Below are positions 22,580-30,955 of a stretch of 64,000 bases of DNA, piece after piece. The DNA is from Rhizobium sp. CF122 (GTDB lineage Bacteria; Pseudomonadota; Alphaproteobacteria; Rhizobiales; Rhizobiaceae), in assembly GCF_000282035.1 (NCBI RefSeq), contig NZ_AKKA01000011.1:1-64000 (forward strand), in the 5' to 3' direction. The translations under genes were made by a program, and so were the position numbers. Each line of letters begins with the position of its first letter. The first letter of the stretch is position 1. The notes beneath the pieces are model-generated. The model had not been told where the DNA came from. It saw nothing but the letters and a program-made list of their open reading frames with translations, and did no database searches.

Positions 22580-22921
22580 CTACTGCTTTCGCCAAACATC
22601 TCGGTTCTCACGGTAGGCTTCGAGGTACGGTGCTAGCTTAGACCGCGATAGGAACGCCTTCGATGAAGGTGGGAAAAGGCCGTAATCTTCACAGCCTATT
22701 AGTCCGATTGCGAAGCCTCGCCCGACACCTTCAGGTGGGTCCTGGTCCAAAGGATAGAGCATGGCGTCTGCGACCTGCTTTTCACAACGTGCGATTTGCT
22801 TAGGTGTGGCGGTTACTTCCGCCGCTTGGTGCGGGAAAAATTGGAAATAGGTGACCACGCCTGCCGCTGCCATGACGACGAAACATGTGCCCGCAATTAG
22901 CCCTTTTAACCATGCACTCAA
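22580..22921 (-). CDS. Antisense accessory membrane protein inside the tail operon
   Basis: A 113-residue protein on the opposite strand between the chaperone and tape measure genes. A TTG start at 22921 with AGAGGGG upstream avoids overlap with the tape measure start at 22934. The open frame extends to 22987. Residues about 6-24 form one membrane helix (LIAGTCFVVMAAAGVVTYF). The rest would be outside: two Cys, then a Pro/Gly-rich part and a basic tail. It is probably a 'moron' gene expressed from the prophage for the host's benefit. No family is recognised. Confidence 0.6.
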   Translation of the reverse strand: MSAWLKGLIAGTCFVVMAAAGVVTYFQFFPHQAAEVTATPKQIARCEKQVADAMLYPLDQDPPEGVGRGFAIGLIGCEDYGLFPPSSKAFLSRSKLAPYLEAYRENRDVWRKQ

Positions 22922-22933
22922 AGGACGCCCCTC

Positions 22934-24880
22934 TTGGCTACTGACAACGAACAGTTGGTTTTGAGCATAAGTGCCGATACCCGTCAAATCCAGCGACAGC
23001 TGAAATCTCTGGTTGGGCAGACGCAGGCCAATACCAAAGCCATCGAGGATGCCTTCAAGGGTATCGATAAAGCCTCCGGAGACGCCTTCGGCAAGGTCGC
23101 GGCCAATAGCAATCGCGCGTTCACAACGGCTGAGCAGGGCGCGAAGCGATACCAGAATGCAATGCGCTCCTCCACGGTACAGACGGGGAACCTCGCCGCG
23201 CAGTTGAACGACATCGGCGTTCAGCTATCGGGTGGTCAGTCACCGTTCCTCATCGCCCTTCAGCAAGGATCGCAGATCACGCAAGCGTTGGGGGCCGGTA
23301 CAGGTCTGCGCGGCGCCGTTGCAGGGGTGGCGGGCGCGTTCACTTCGCTGCTGAACCCGGTGTCTTTGGCAACGATTGCCATTATTGCGCTTGGAGGTGA
23401 GGCCGTCCAATACTTTACATCCCTGCTTTCGGACGGAGGGAAGTCAGAAGAGACGCTTCAGAAGCAAGCTCAGCTGATCCAACAGGTCGCTAAGGAATGG
23501 GGCGATGCCGTCCCCGCGCTTCGCGAGTATGCCAGCGAGCTGGAGCGCGCGCAGAAGATCGGCGAGTTGCAGGCTGGCGCGCAAATCCTGAACGAGAATA
23601 CGTTGGAGGGCACGCGCGCATCGATAGCGAACGCTGGCGTCGCGGTTGCCGACCTAGTCGGTCAGTTGCAAAGCGCTGGGGAGGAGGCTGATGTAATCCT
23701 TGGCCTGCAGGACGCATTCAACGAGTTTACAAAAGCCGCGAAGGATGGGTCGCTCACGGTAGAGGACGTCCAACGTGTTCAGGATGCTCTTTCTGCGGCT
23801 ATCAACAGCAGCGGCATTCCCGCAGTCGATTCCTTCCGTGAAATGTTCAACAAACTATCTGCGGCAGCACTTCAGGCGGCGGACAGCGTCCAAAAGGTGA
23901 ACGCCCAAACGGGAGCTGCGACGACCGCGCTCTTCCCGTCGCAGGGCGCATATGCAGGCGTTGATCGAAGCGCTGACGGTCCTATTCAGGGCGAGAGTTT
24001 CAGCCTTCCTGAAGATGGGCCAAGGCCAGAAAGCCGACCGCTGATCGAGCTTGAGGGCCTACCAGGTTCTAATCGTTCATCGGGTAGAAAGACCCGTGAC
24101 GAGGCGGCGGAGAAAGCGAAGCGGGAAAAGGAAGCGGTTGTCGAACTGATCGAGCAACTCGAATTCGAGCAAAGCCTGATCGGTAAGACGTCGGCGGAGC
24201 GTGCCGAGGCGAATGCTCTACGTCGCGCTGGCGCAGCAGCTACAGACGAACAGAAGGCCAAGATCTCTGAGCTCGTCGAGGCCTCCTTTGCCGAGCGCGA
24301 TGCGATCGAGGCTAATAAGGAAGCTATGCGCGAGCTTCAGGATATTAGCCGCGATGTGCTGGAAGGCATTGTCTATGATCTTCGGGATGGCAAGAGCGCC
24401 GCTGATATCTTCACGAACGCGCTCGGTCGCATCGCTGATCGGCTGACCAGTTCGGCTTTCGATGCCATTTTCAGCGGAGGTGCTATCGGCGGAGCTGCAG
24501 GCAAGGGTGGAATCTTTGGAGGTGCGATTATTCCAGGCATTCTTCACGACGGCGGCGTCGCTGGCCAAGATGGATACGGTCACGGCCGTGCAGTATCGCC
24601 ATCCGTTTTCAAGGGCGCAAAGCGCTACCACAACGGCGGGATTGCCGGGCTGCGGCCTAACGAGGTTCCTGCAATTCTTGAGCGTGGTGAGAAGATCACC
24701 CCGAAAGGGGTGTCGACCGGGAGTAGCGTAAGCGCTCCTGTCTCCATCGCGATTGATGCCAGAGGAGCAGACGCTGACGGCCTCGCTCGTGTGGAGCGTC
24801 AGCTTGCAAAACTGCGCTCTGAGATTCCGGGGACCGTAGTCAGTACCGTGAAAGATGCGCAGAAGAGGCGGATGATCTAA
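22934..24880 (+). CDS. Tail tape measure protein
   Basis: A 648-residue protein starting at TTG (AAAGGAC upstream). It begins LVLSISADTRQIQRQLKSLV, has long helical stretches, and a hydrophobic region around residues 110-160 (LRGAVAGVAGAFTSLLNPVS). The conserved tape-measure end is present: Gly/Ile-rich AIGGAAGKGGIFGG, FKGAKRYHNGGIAGL and PAILERGEKITPKG. It sets tail length; about 650 residues suggests a tail near 100 nm. It overlaps the next gene (TAATG). Confidence 0.92.
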   Translation: MATDNEQLVLSISADTRQIQRQLKSLVGQTQANTKAIEDAFKGIDKASGDAFGKVAANSNRAFTTAEQGAKRYQNAMRSSTVQTGNLAAQLNDIGVQLSGGQSPFLIALQQGSQITQALGAGTGLRGAVAGVAGAFTSLLNPVSLATIAIIALGGEAVQYFTSLLSDGGKSEETLQKQAQLIQQVAKEWGDAVPALREYASELERAQKIGELQAGAQILNENTLEGTRASIANAGVAVADLVGQLQSAGEEADVILGLQDAFNEFTKAAKDGSLTVEDVQRVQDALSAAINSSGIPAVDSFREMFNKLSAAALQAADSVQKVNAQTGAATTALFPSQGAYAGVDRSADGPIQGESFSLPEDGPRPESRPLIELEGLPGSNRSSGRKTRDEAAEKAKREKEAVVELIEQLEFEQSLIGKTSAERAEANALRRAGAAATDEQKAKISELVEASFAERDAIEANKEAMRELQDISRDVLEGIVYDLRDGKSAADIFTNALGRIADRLTSSAFDAIFSGGAIGGAAGKGGIFGGAIIPGILHDGGVAGQDGYGHGRAVSPSVFKGAKRYHNGGIAGLRPNEVPAILERGEKITPKGVSTGSSVSAPVSIAIDARGADADGLARVERQLAKLRSEIPGTVVSTVKDAQKRRMI

Positions 24881-25497
24881 TGGCAATCACCTTTCCTCGG
24901 GAGTTGCCAGACGTCGACTTCGTCACAGCTGATTTCATCCTCGATAGTCCTGTCAAAGCCTCTGCTTCAGGCTCGCGCCTCATCAACTACACACAGGTAG
25001 AAGATCCTGCGTGGGTGGCGAACCTTACGACGCGACCACTGGTCTACAGCCAATACGCTGTCGTGGAAGCGTGGTGGCTATCGCTACGCGAAGGCTTGCG
25101 CTCTGTGCTATTTCGGCACCCTTTCGTTTGCTATCCGGCGGCGCACGGAGAGGACCAGGTTCCGGCCGATGACGCCGGGAACCTTGTGAGCGTCACTGAC
25201 GGCAACGTCCTCTCAATCAATGGTGTGGACGCCAGCCTCGATCTCGCTGTCGGAGACCGGATCGGACTGGAACGGTCTAGCAAATACTTCGTCGGTCGTG
25301 TCACGGAAGTGACTGGCTCCGGAGTTTCCCGGACAGTTGCCGTCGAGCCTCCTCCGTTCGATGCGGTTGCGCAGTCCGGCGCTGTCGTGCGCTTCGCCAA
25401 GCCGGGTCTCGTTATGCGACCGGTACCGGGAAGCTTTCAGGCGCCGCGCTCCGGTCGCTTCTACTCAGTCTCGTTTCAGCTTAGGGAAAGCCAGTGA
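24880..25497 (+). CDS. Distal tail / tail-tip protein
   Basis: A 205-residue protein directly after the tape measure gene, in the place of GTA gp12 or lambda M/L. It is mainly beta (RLINYTQVEDPAWVANLTTR; YSQYAVVEAWWLSLREGLRS; YSVSFQLRESQ). I do not recognise the exact family; position indicates a baseplate hub or distal-tail role. Confidence 0.68.
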   Translation: MAITFPRELPDVDFVTADFILDSPVKASASGSRLINYTQVEDPAWVANLTTRPLVYSQYAVVEAWWLSLREGLRSVLFRHPFVCYPAAHGEDQVPADDAGNLVSVTDGNVLSINGVDASLDLAVGDRIGLERSSKYFVGRVTEVTGSGVSRTVAVEPPPFDAVAQSGAVVRFAKPGLVMRPVPGSFQAPRSGRFYSVSFQLRESQ

Positions 25498-26138
25498 CGC
25501 TCTCGACAGAAGTCAAAGCGCTATACGACGCTGGCCGCATCTCGACTCGCCAGATGGTCCGTGTGCAGCTCGGCTCTGGCATTTATGGGTTCATTGCTCG
25601 TCGAGAGCCATTGATCTGGGCCGGCGTCACCTATCAGCCATTCGGCCTCATTGAGGTCTCGGATATCGGAGGCGGCACAGGCACGGCTGCGGATGGCGGC
25701 TTCACGCTCACTCTCGCCGAGAGCAAGGAGTTCGGCCTCACTCCTGAGATCCTCACTGAAATCGAGAGCGAGGATTATCGCGATCGGCCGGTGGTCGTTT
25801 ATGACGCTCACTTCCATCCCGACACGGGAGCGCTGATCCAAGTCGAGTCAGTCGCTCGCGGCTACCTCGATGTGGTCGAGCACAATATCGATGACACCCG
25901 TGGGTATTATCTCACGGCACGCTGCGAAGGCCGACAGCTAGACTACAGCAGGCAGAACGGTCGCAAGCGCACCGTGGCGGATCAGCAGCGCCGGGATGCG
26001 GGCGACCGATTTTTCGAGCATGCCGCGACAGCCGGCCGTGTCGATATCGCCTGGGGCAAGGCGACAGGCTCCACCCTGAACGCTGCCAAGAGCGCTGCTG
26101 CTGGTGCAGCTCGTGCGATAGGTTTCAGAGGATTATGA
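25494..26138 (+). CDS. Tail-tip protein, DUF2163/BR0599-like (GTA gp13-like)
   Basis: A 214-residue protein. The N-terminus (TEVKALYDAGRISTRQMVRV, then YQPFGLIEVSDIGGGTGTAA) and the later RGYLDVVEHNIDDTRGYYLT match the phage BR0599/DUF2163 group, which in gene transfer agents sits between distal tail and the peptidase. In this phage it would form part of the baseplate hub. The ATG overlaps the preceding stop. Confidence 0.75.
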   Translation: MTLSTEVKALYDAGRISTRQMVRVQLGSGIYGFIARREPLIWAGVTYQPFGLIEVSDIGGGTGTAADGGFTLTLAESKEFGLTPEILTEIESEDYRDRPVVVYDAHFHPDTGALIQVESVARGYLDVVEHNIDDTRGYYLTARCEGRQLDYSRQNGRKRTVADQQRRDAGDRFFEHAATAGRVDIAWGKATGSTLNAAKSAAAGAARAIGFRGL

Positions 26139-26208
26139 GGATACGAAAATGAAGAAAACTATGACATTTCGCCAAGGTAAATCGCTGGTATCCATCTCAC
26201 CCGACGTA

Positions 26209-26505
26209 TTAAGTTTGATCACTGGCGAGGCCGAGAGTTGTACGGCAAGCATCAAGCGTGGCTTGCAAGACCTCGATGCCGAACCTGATAGCGGCCGCCT
26301 CCTCGCCAATAGCGATCCCATCGGCAACCGTCCCCTTGGCTTCTCGGATTAGATTAGCCTCCAGTTGATCTAGCCAATCTTGCTGGCTGCTGTCGATTTG
26401 GGGAATAGCCTCAATGGTCGTCCGCAGGGAATGCTGCATGGCGGCTAGCGCAGCCGCGAGGTTTGTCGGCGTCATTCCGCCTTCTGGTATGATGGTCCGT
26501 TCCAT
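26209..26505 (-). CDS. Antisense small accessory protein in the tail operon
   Basis: A 98-residue acidic helical protein (MERTIIPEGGMTPTNLAAAL onwards) on the minus strand, in a gap between two tail-tip genes. AAGGAACG stands seven bases before the ATG, a much better signal than for any plus-strand frame here. No membrane segment. It looks like a second moron gene. Function unknown. Confidence 0.62.
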   Translation of the reverse strand: MERTIIPEGGMTPTNLAAALAAMQHSLRTTIEAIPQIDSSQQDWLDQLEANLIREAKGTVADGIAIGEEAAAIRFGIEVLQATLDACRTTLGLASDQT

Positions 26506-26581
26506 TATTCGTTCCTTTGGTTGCGACGCGAGATAATCATTCCCGCAACCGAGAGTCGATATCCCCTAGCAGGTAATTCAC

Positions 26582-26986
26582 ATGACCAGAATTCCCGGCT
26601 GGGAGAAGCGCCTCAACCTGATTGTGGCGAAGCATCAGGCGTTGCCGTCAGAATACGGTGTATCGGACTGCTACCTTATCCCCGACGACGGTGTCGAGGC
26701 GGTGACCGGCGAACGGATGTATCCAAAGGCGCTCGGCTACACGACCGAGGCTGGTGCTGCCAAGAGGCTACGCCAACACGGCTTCGAGACAGTCCGCGAT
26801 GCCTTCGCTGCCAAGTTCGAGGAGATCCCGCCAGCGATGGCGCAGCGCGGCGATATCGGCGTCATAGATCGCGATGGCGTGCTCTCCGGCGGCCTCTTCA
26901 CATCCATCGGTTTCATGACGCGCGGCGTCGAGGCCGTCGAGTTCCTTCCGGCTGCGGCCGTGACCTATGCATTCAAGGTGACCTGA
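26582..26986 (+). CDS. Tail-tip peptidase-position protein, DUF6950-like
   Basis: A 134-residue protein at the place of GTA gp14 (NlpC/P60 peptidase) or lambda K. It has WEKRLNLIVAKHQAL, then YGVSDCYLIPDDGVEAVTGE with a Cys in the position of an NlpC-like nucleophile, and PAMAQRGDIGVIDRDG. This matches the DUF6950 group of phage proteins related to NlpC/P60 folds. Whether it cuts cell wall is uncertain, as the catalytic His is not obvious. Confidence 0.7.
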   Translation: MTRIPGWEKRLNLIVAKHQALPSEYGVSDCYLIPDDGVEAVTGERMYPKALGYTTEAGAAKRLRQHGFETVRDAFAAKFEEIPPAMAQRGDIGVIDRDGVLSGGLFTSIGFMTRGVEAVEFLPAAAVTYAFKVT

Positions 26987-29409
26987 TGCCTTTTCTTGCC
27001 CCTATCGGTGCTGCCCTCGGTGGCTTTTTCGGCTCGCTCGGCATCATCGGCAAAGCCATCATCGGGATCGGTCTCAATCTCATAGTTGGCAAGATCCAGC
27101 AGCGCCAGGCGAAGAAAAACCAGAAGCAGGTCGGTGGCGTCGAGTTCGAGCGCGAGTACGGCGAGAACGTCAGCCGCAAGGTCGCGTGCGGCCTTGTCGG
27201 CATCGCCGGGCATGACTGCTACGTGAATACATACGGCAGCTCGAACAAGTATCTTGAGCAGGTCTACGTACTGTCCGATTTTCCCTGCGACGGCCTGTCG
27301 CGCATCTGGGCAGGCGGCTCGCTGCTGTCGCTTGGCGTCATCTCCTCTGATCCTACCCAGACGGTCTACAGCGTGACGGCCGGCGACTATGCCGGACTGA
27401 TCCGCTTCACATTCTACACTGGCATCCAGACGGCGGCAGATGCTGCCTTGATTGCCAATTCCAATCCGACCGGGCGCTGGACTGCCGATCACATCGGAAC
27501 CGGCATTTGCTGGATCAAGGCGGAGCTTACCTACGACCAGGAGAAGCTAGGCCAGTTTCCGGATTTCTTCTTCGAGTTCCGCGGTGCTCGTCTCTACGAC
27601 ATACGCAAGGATTCCACCGTCGGCGGCGTCGGCGGTCATCGCTGGGACAACTACTCGACCTACGAGTTCTCCGAAAACCCGATCGTGCAGGAGTACAACT
27701 ACCGGCGCGGTTTCTCCGTCAACGACGATATGTTTTGCGGCATGGGGATGGCAGCGTCCGATCTGCCGTTCGATCGCTATGTCGCGGCCATGAATATCTG
27801 CGACGAGGATGCCGGGGGTGAAAGGCGCTATCGCTGCTCCGTCCTGTTCGATTGCGACGTGCCACATGGTGATAACATCGAGGCCGTCATGACGTCCTGC
27901 GGCGGAATCGTCATCGACGACGTCGACGGCTCCTGGCCGTTGATCGGGACCGATCAGCCGATCGTCGAGACCTTCACGGATGCAGACCTAGTGCGGGGCG
28001 AAGCGGTCCGCTTCCAGCGTCGTCGATCAATGGCGGATCTCGTCAATGCTGTTTCCGGCACCTATCCGGAGCCGTCGAACATGTGGTCGCCGGCTGGCTA
28101 TGATACGCAGACGAACGCCTCTTACGTGGCGCTCGATCGGCGTACGCGTGACGTGTCGCTCGACTTCCCGCAGGTTCGATCAAAGCGACAAGCCAACCAG
28201 TTGGCCTCGATCTACTTCAACGAGAACCGTTACGAGGCGACGGCTGACATCGTCCTGCGGCCACGCTTCCAGACGATCAAGGCTGGCGACTGGGTCCGGT
28301 GGAACTCGGCACGCTATGGCGACCGCGTCTACATGGTGCAGGCGCGTGCTATCAAAGCCCTCACAAGTGATGGCCCTCGCAATGTCTCGCTGTCGCTGCA
28401 GGAGCGTGACGGTGGCATCTATGACAGCGTCGGCGTGATCCCGCCGACGATACCGATTCCGAACGGGGAGCCGGTCTATCTAAACGAGCTGCAGGACTAT
28501 GCTGTCATACCTGTCTTGGCTGTCGGCGCCGATGGCCGATCCTATGCGGCGTTCCGCATTTCGTGGGCGCCGATCGAGGACGTAACCGTTACCGGCATCA
28601 CATTCCAGTGGCGGATCAAAACGGAGCCTGCCAACGTGTTCTCACGGCAGGCGAGAGCAGACGAGACCATTGCCTTCATCCAAGAAGGCATCGTCAGCCT
28701 GACGGACTATGAGTTCCGCTACAAGATCAACGCCAACCGTGCCACCAACTGGACGAACTGGCTGACGTTCAAATCGCTTGATGGCGGCAACAATGATCTT
28801 GAGGTGAGTCTTTCCAACCTTCAGAAAGACGTGCTCGACAGATTTTCCGAGCTTCAAGCTGGTCTCGATGATACCCGACCACTCCTCGAGCAACTGTTGA
28901 CGAGCTTTCAGGTCGGGACGGCTGCCTCCGAAACGGCGCGTCGGCGGTTGGCGATCGAGGTCGGCAATAACCGGGCTGCCTTCGATGAGCAGGTTGTTGT
29001 CGTTGCCGACGAGCTGCAGGCGATGGCCGAGCAGATCACCGACGTAGAAGCCGAGATCGATGATCGATTTGCGCAGGGGCGAGTCCGCTTCACTGCGGTG
29101 GCAGCACCTGCAGGGGTAACGGCGCGCTTCTCCGTGCAGCTTCGGGCGACGCTCGGTGACGCATACAAGGATTCCGGTTTCTTCCTTGAAATCTACACCG
29201 ACGCCGGCGTGCTCAAGAGCCGGTTCGCCGTTCTTGCCGATCAGTTCATTGTCACCAACGGTGCCGTGAACGCTCTGCCTCTCGTATTCGAAAGCGGCGC
29301 CCTCAAGCTTCAGGTCGCCAACATCGGGTCGATCACGGCAGCAGATATCAGCCTCGGAGGCGGCAAGGTCCGAATGAACTCCACCGGGATTACAGTGAGG
29401 AGCGGCTAA
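26986..29409 (+). CDS. Central tail fibre / host specificity protein
   Basis: An 807-residue protein. It begins with a hydrophobic helix (ALGGFFGSLGIIGKAIIGIG), then a hub-like region with GHDCYVNTYGSSNKYLEQVY, tail-tip beta domains, an FN3-like stretch near residues 510-600 (FRISWAPIEDVTVTGITFQW), a coiled coil (about 610-700) and the C-terminal RMNSTGITVRSG. This is the J-like/GTA gp15-like central spike. The ATG at 26986 overlaps the previous stop; the frame is open upstream but not coding. Confidence 0.85.
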   Translation: MPFLAPIGAALGGFFGSLGIIGKAIIGIGLNLIVGKIQQRQAKKNQKQVGGVEFEREYGENVSRKVACGLVGIAGHDCYVNTYGSSNKYLEQVYVLSDFPCDGLSRIWAGGSLLSLGVISSDPTQTVYSVTAGDYAGLIRFTFYTGIQTAADAALIANSNPTGRWTADHIGTGICWIKAELTYDQEKLGQFPDFFFEFRGARLYDIRKDSTVGGVGGHRWDNYSTYEFSENPIVQEYNYRRGFSVNDDMFCGMGMAASDLPFDRYVAAMNICDEDAGGERRYRCSVLFDCDVPHGDNIEAVMTSCGGIVIDDVDGSWPLIGTDQPIVETFTDADLVRGEAVRFQRRRSMADLVNAVSGTYPEPSNMWSPAGYDTQTNASYVALDRRTRDVSLDFPQVRSKRQANQLASIYFNENRYEATADIVLRPRFQTIKAGDWVRWNSARYGDRVYMVQARAIKALTSDGPRNVSLSLQERDGGIYDSVGVIPPTIPIPNGEPVYLNELQDYAVIPVLAVGADGRSYAAFRISWAPIEDVTVTGITFQWRIKTEPANVFSRQARADETIAFIQEGIVSLTDYEFRYKINANRATNWTNWLTFKSLDGGNNDLEVSLSNLQKDVLDRFSELQAGLDDTRPLLEQLLTSFQVGTAASETARRRLAIEVGNNRAAFDEQVVVVADELQAMAEQITDVEAEIDDRFAQGRVRFTAVAAPAGVTARFSVQLRATLGDAYKDSGFFLEIYTDAGVLKSRFAVLADQFIVTNGAVNALPLVFESGALKLQVANIGSITAADISLGGGKVRMNSTGITVRSG

Positions 29410-30941
29410 TGGCAATCAGCTGGCATGTAGGCGTCGATTATGAGGACGCCGGCTGCGTCAAGATCATGAAGGACGCGTCGTATGATCCGGTCAATACGCC
29501 GGACAGCCAGCGCTACAAGTTCCTTTACAACAGCAAATACCAGACGATGCGGCCATCGGGTCGGGATGTGCAGCCGTATCTTGGGGCTACAGAGGTGTTC
29601 ACGCCGGCCGGCAGCAACATCGGCAACTTCGCGAAATACCATCGCTCCTTTGTTGGCAACAACGGGCAGCTGTTCTATCGGTCGTCGTTCTTCACCAGTC
29701 TGGAATACAGCGTGCCGCTGTACGAGGTGAAACAGAAGGATCAGGCCAACACCCTCTACTATGCCGCGCGCGTGACACGAGCGTTTATCGGTTTCAACAA
29801 TCGCTCCGCCTATTGGACCACACCGGCTTATATGGAAGTTGGTTGGATGAGCGACTTCACGAGCACGGGGTTCTCCACGAATTTCAGCATGTCGCAGGGG
29901 TTGGCCTCGCTCTTCGATACCTCGCTGTTTGGCCAGTCGTGCAAGGAGGTTGTCGTCTGGAACCTTCCCGGCAACAACGTGGCGATTGCCAATCCGCCGT
30001 TGGCTCCTGTCGCCGGGCAAGTTCAGGTACAGATTACCAGCGACTTTTGCCGCGCCTCGAAACCCGGCTACGACGCTCGCACGGCAACGCCTTCGCAGCT
30101 CTATTTCGATAGTTCGGCTCGCACCACCAAAGTCATTGCCGCCGACGACATTGCGCTGCCCTCGGGCACGACGGTTTATCCACTTGGCGACCTCATGGCT
30201 GGCGCTGTCGGCAACCTGTTCGCGGACGTGATCGTCTATCAGGGCTCGACAGTCTACTACCCGACGAATCCGCTTTCCTCAGAAACGGAGTACGGGGCTG
30301 ACTACTATTTCAGCGGCGCCAACCTGGTCCTCTCTAACCCCTATGGGGCGGCGCGGGCTCGCTTCATCGTCTATGCACAAGACGACTCTTCGCCAGTCGG
30401 CGGCGGTAACGACGTGTGGCGCGAGTTCAACGATGGCACTCGCGACGTGGTGCAGTTCCTCCGTCCTGGGGCGTCAAACCCACCGCGTCTCGCGGATGTC
30501 ATGGTCGATAGTCGCTGGCCGATGGTGCAGATCATCGCCGAGGGCTACATCAACGTCACTGCGCAGGCTGACGGTGCGCGCGAATGGTCGGTGCCGATCG
30601 ACAACACGGGGCTGTTTCCGTTCGTGAAGTACGTGACGGTCCATGGTGGAGGGGCAGGGGTTAACCTCGGCGGCTTTGGCGGCAATCTGTCGGCCCGTGT
30701 CAGGCCGCCATTTACCCTGTACGGCTACGTCGATCCGACTGAAACCGGCAAGCAGTATTACACCGGCGGCGGCTCGACCTATTGCCGGCTGACGGCTGGC
30801 GAGGCGCGCTTCTACACCTTCAGGGGATTGCCGACCCGCAAGTACCTGTCTGGCGGCAGCTCGCAATCCAACCTCGTCACTGAAAGCGACCCGACACCGA
30901 TCGTCGGCATCCGTTACTACATTCTCGGCATCCCAGCTTAG
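29409..30941 (+). CDS. Tail structural protein, unknown family
   Basis: A 510-residue protein rich in Tyr, Gly, Ser and Thr with beta character (SWHVGVDYEDAGCVKIMKDA; GGGAGVNLGGFGGNLSARV). Its position between the J-like protein and the tail fibre indicates a tail-tip or receptor-binding role. No family is recognised. Such genes are specific to rhizobial phages as far as I can tell. Confidence 0.7.
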   Translation: MAISWHVGVDYEDAGCVKIMKDASYDPVNTPDSQRYKFLYNSKYQTMRPSGRDVQPYLGATEVFTPAGSNIGNFAKYHRSFVGNNGQLFYRSSFFTSLEYSVPLYEVKQKDQANTLYYAARVTRAFIGFNNRSAYWTTPAYMEVGWMSDFTSTGFSTNFSMSQGLASLFDTSLFGQSCKEVVVWNLPGNNVAIANPPLAPVAGQVQVQITSDFCRASKPGYDARTATPSQLYFDSSARTTKVIAADDIALPSGTTVYPLGDLMAGAVGNLFADVIVYQGSTVYYPTNPLSSETEYGADYYFSGANLVLSNPYGAARARFIVYAQDDSSPVGGGNDVWREFNDGTRDVVQFLRPGASNPPRLADVMVDSRWPMVQIIAEGYINVTAQADGAREWSVPIDNTGLFPFVKYVTVHGGGAGVNLGGFGGNLSARVRPPFTLYGYVDPTETGKQYYTGGGSTYCRLTAGEARFYTFRGLPTRKYLSGGSSQSNLVTESDPTPIVGIRYYILGIPA

Positions 30942-30955
30942 GGGACTTCAAAAAC

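Noticed and set aside
26149-26352. 67-codon plus-strand frame after the DUF2163-like gene
   Set aside because: Overlaps the minus-strand gene 26209-26505, which has the better ribosome site and more protein-like sequence; not fully excluded.
26521-26985. Upstream extension of the central tail protein
   Set aside because: Overlaps the DUF6950-like gene in another frame and reads as Arg-rich out-of-frame sequence; the ATG at 26986 overlaps the preceding stop.
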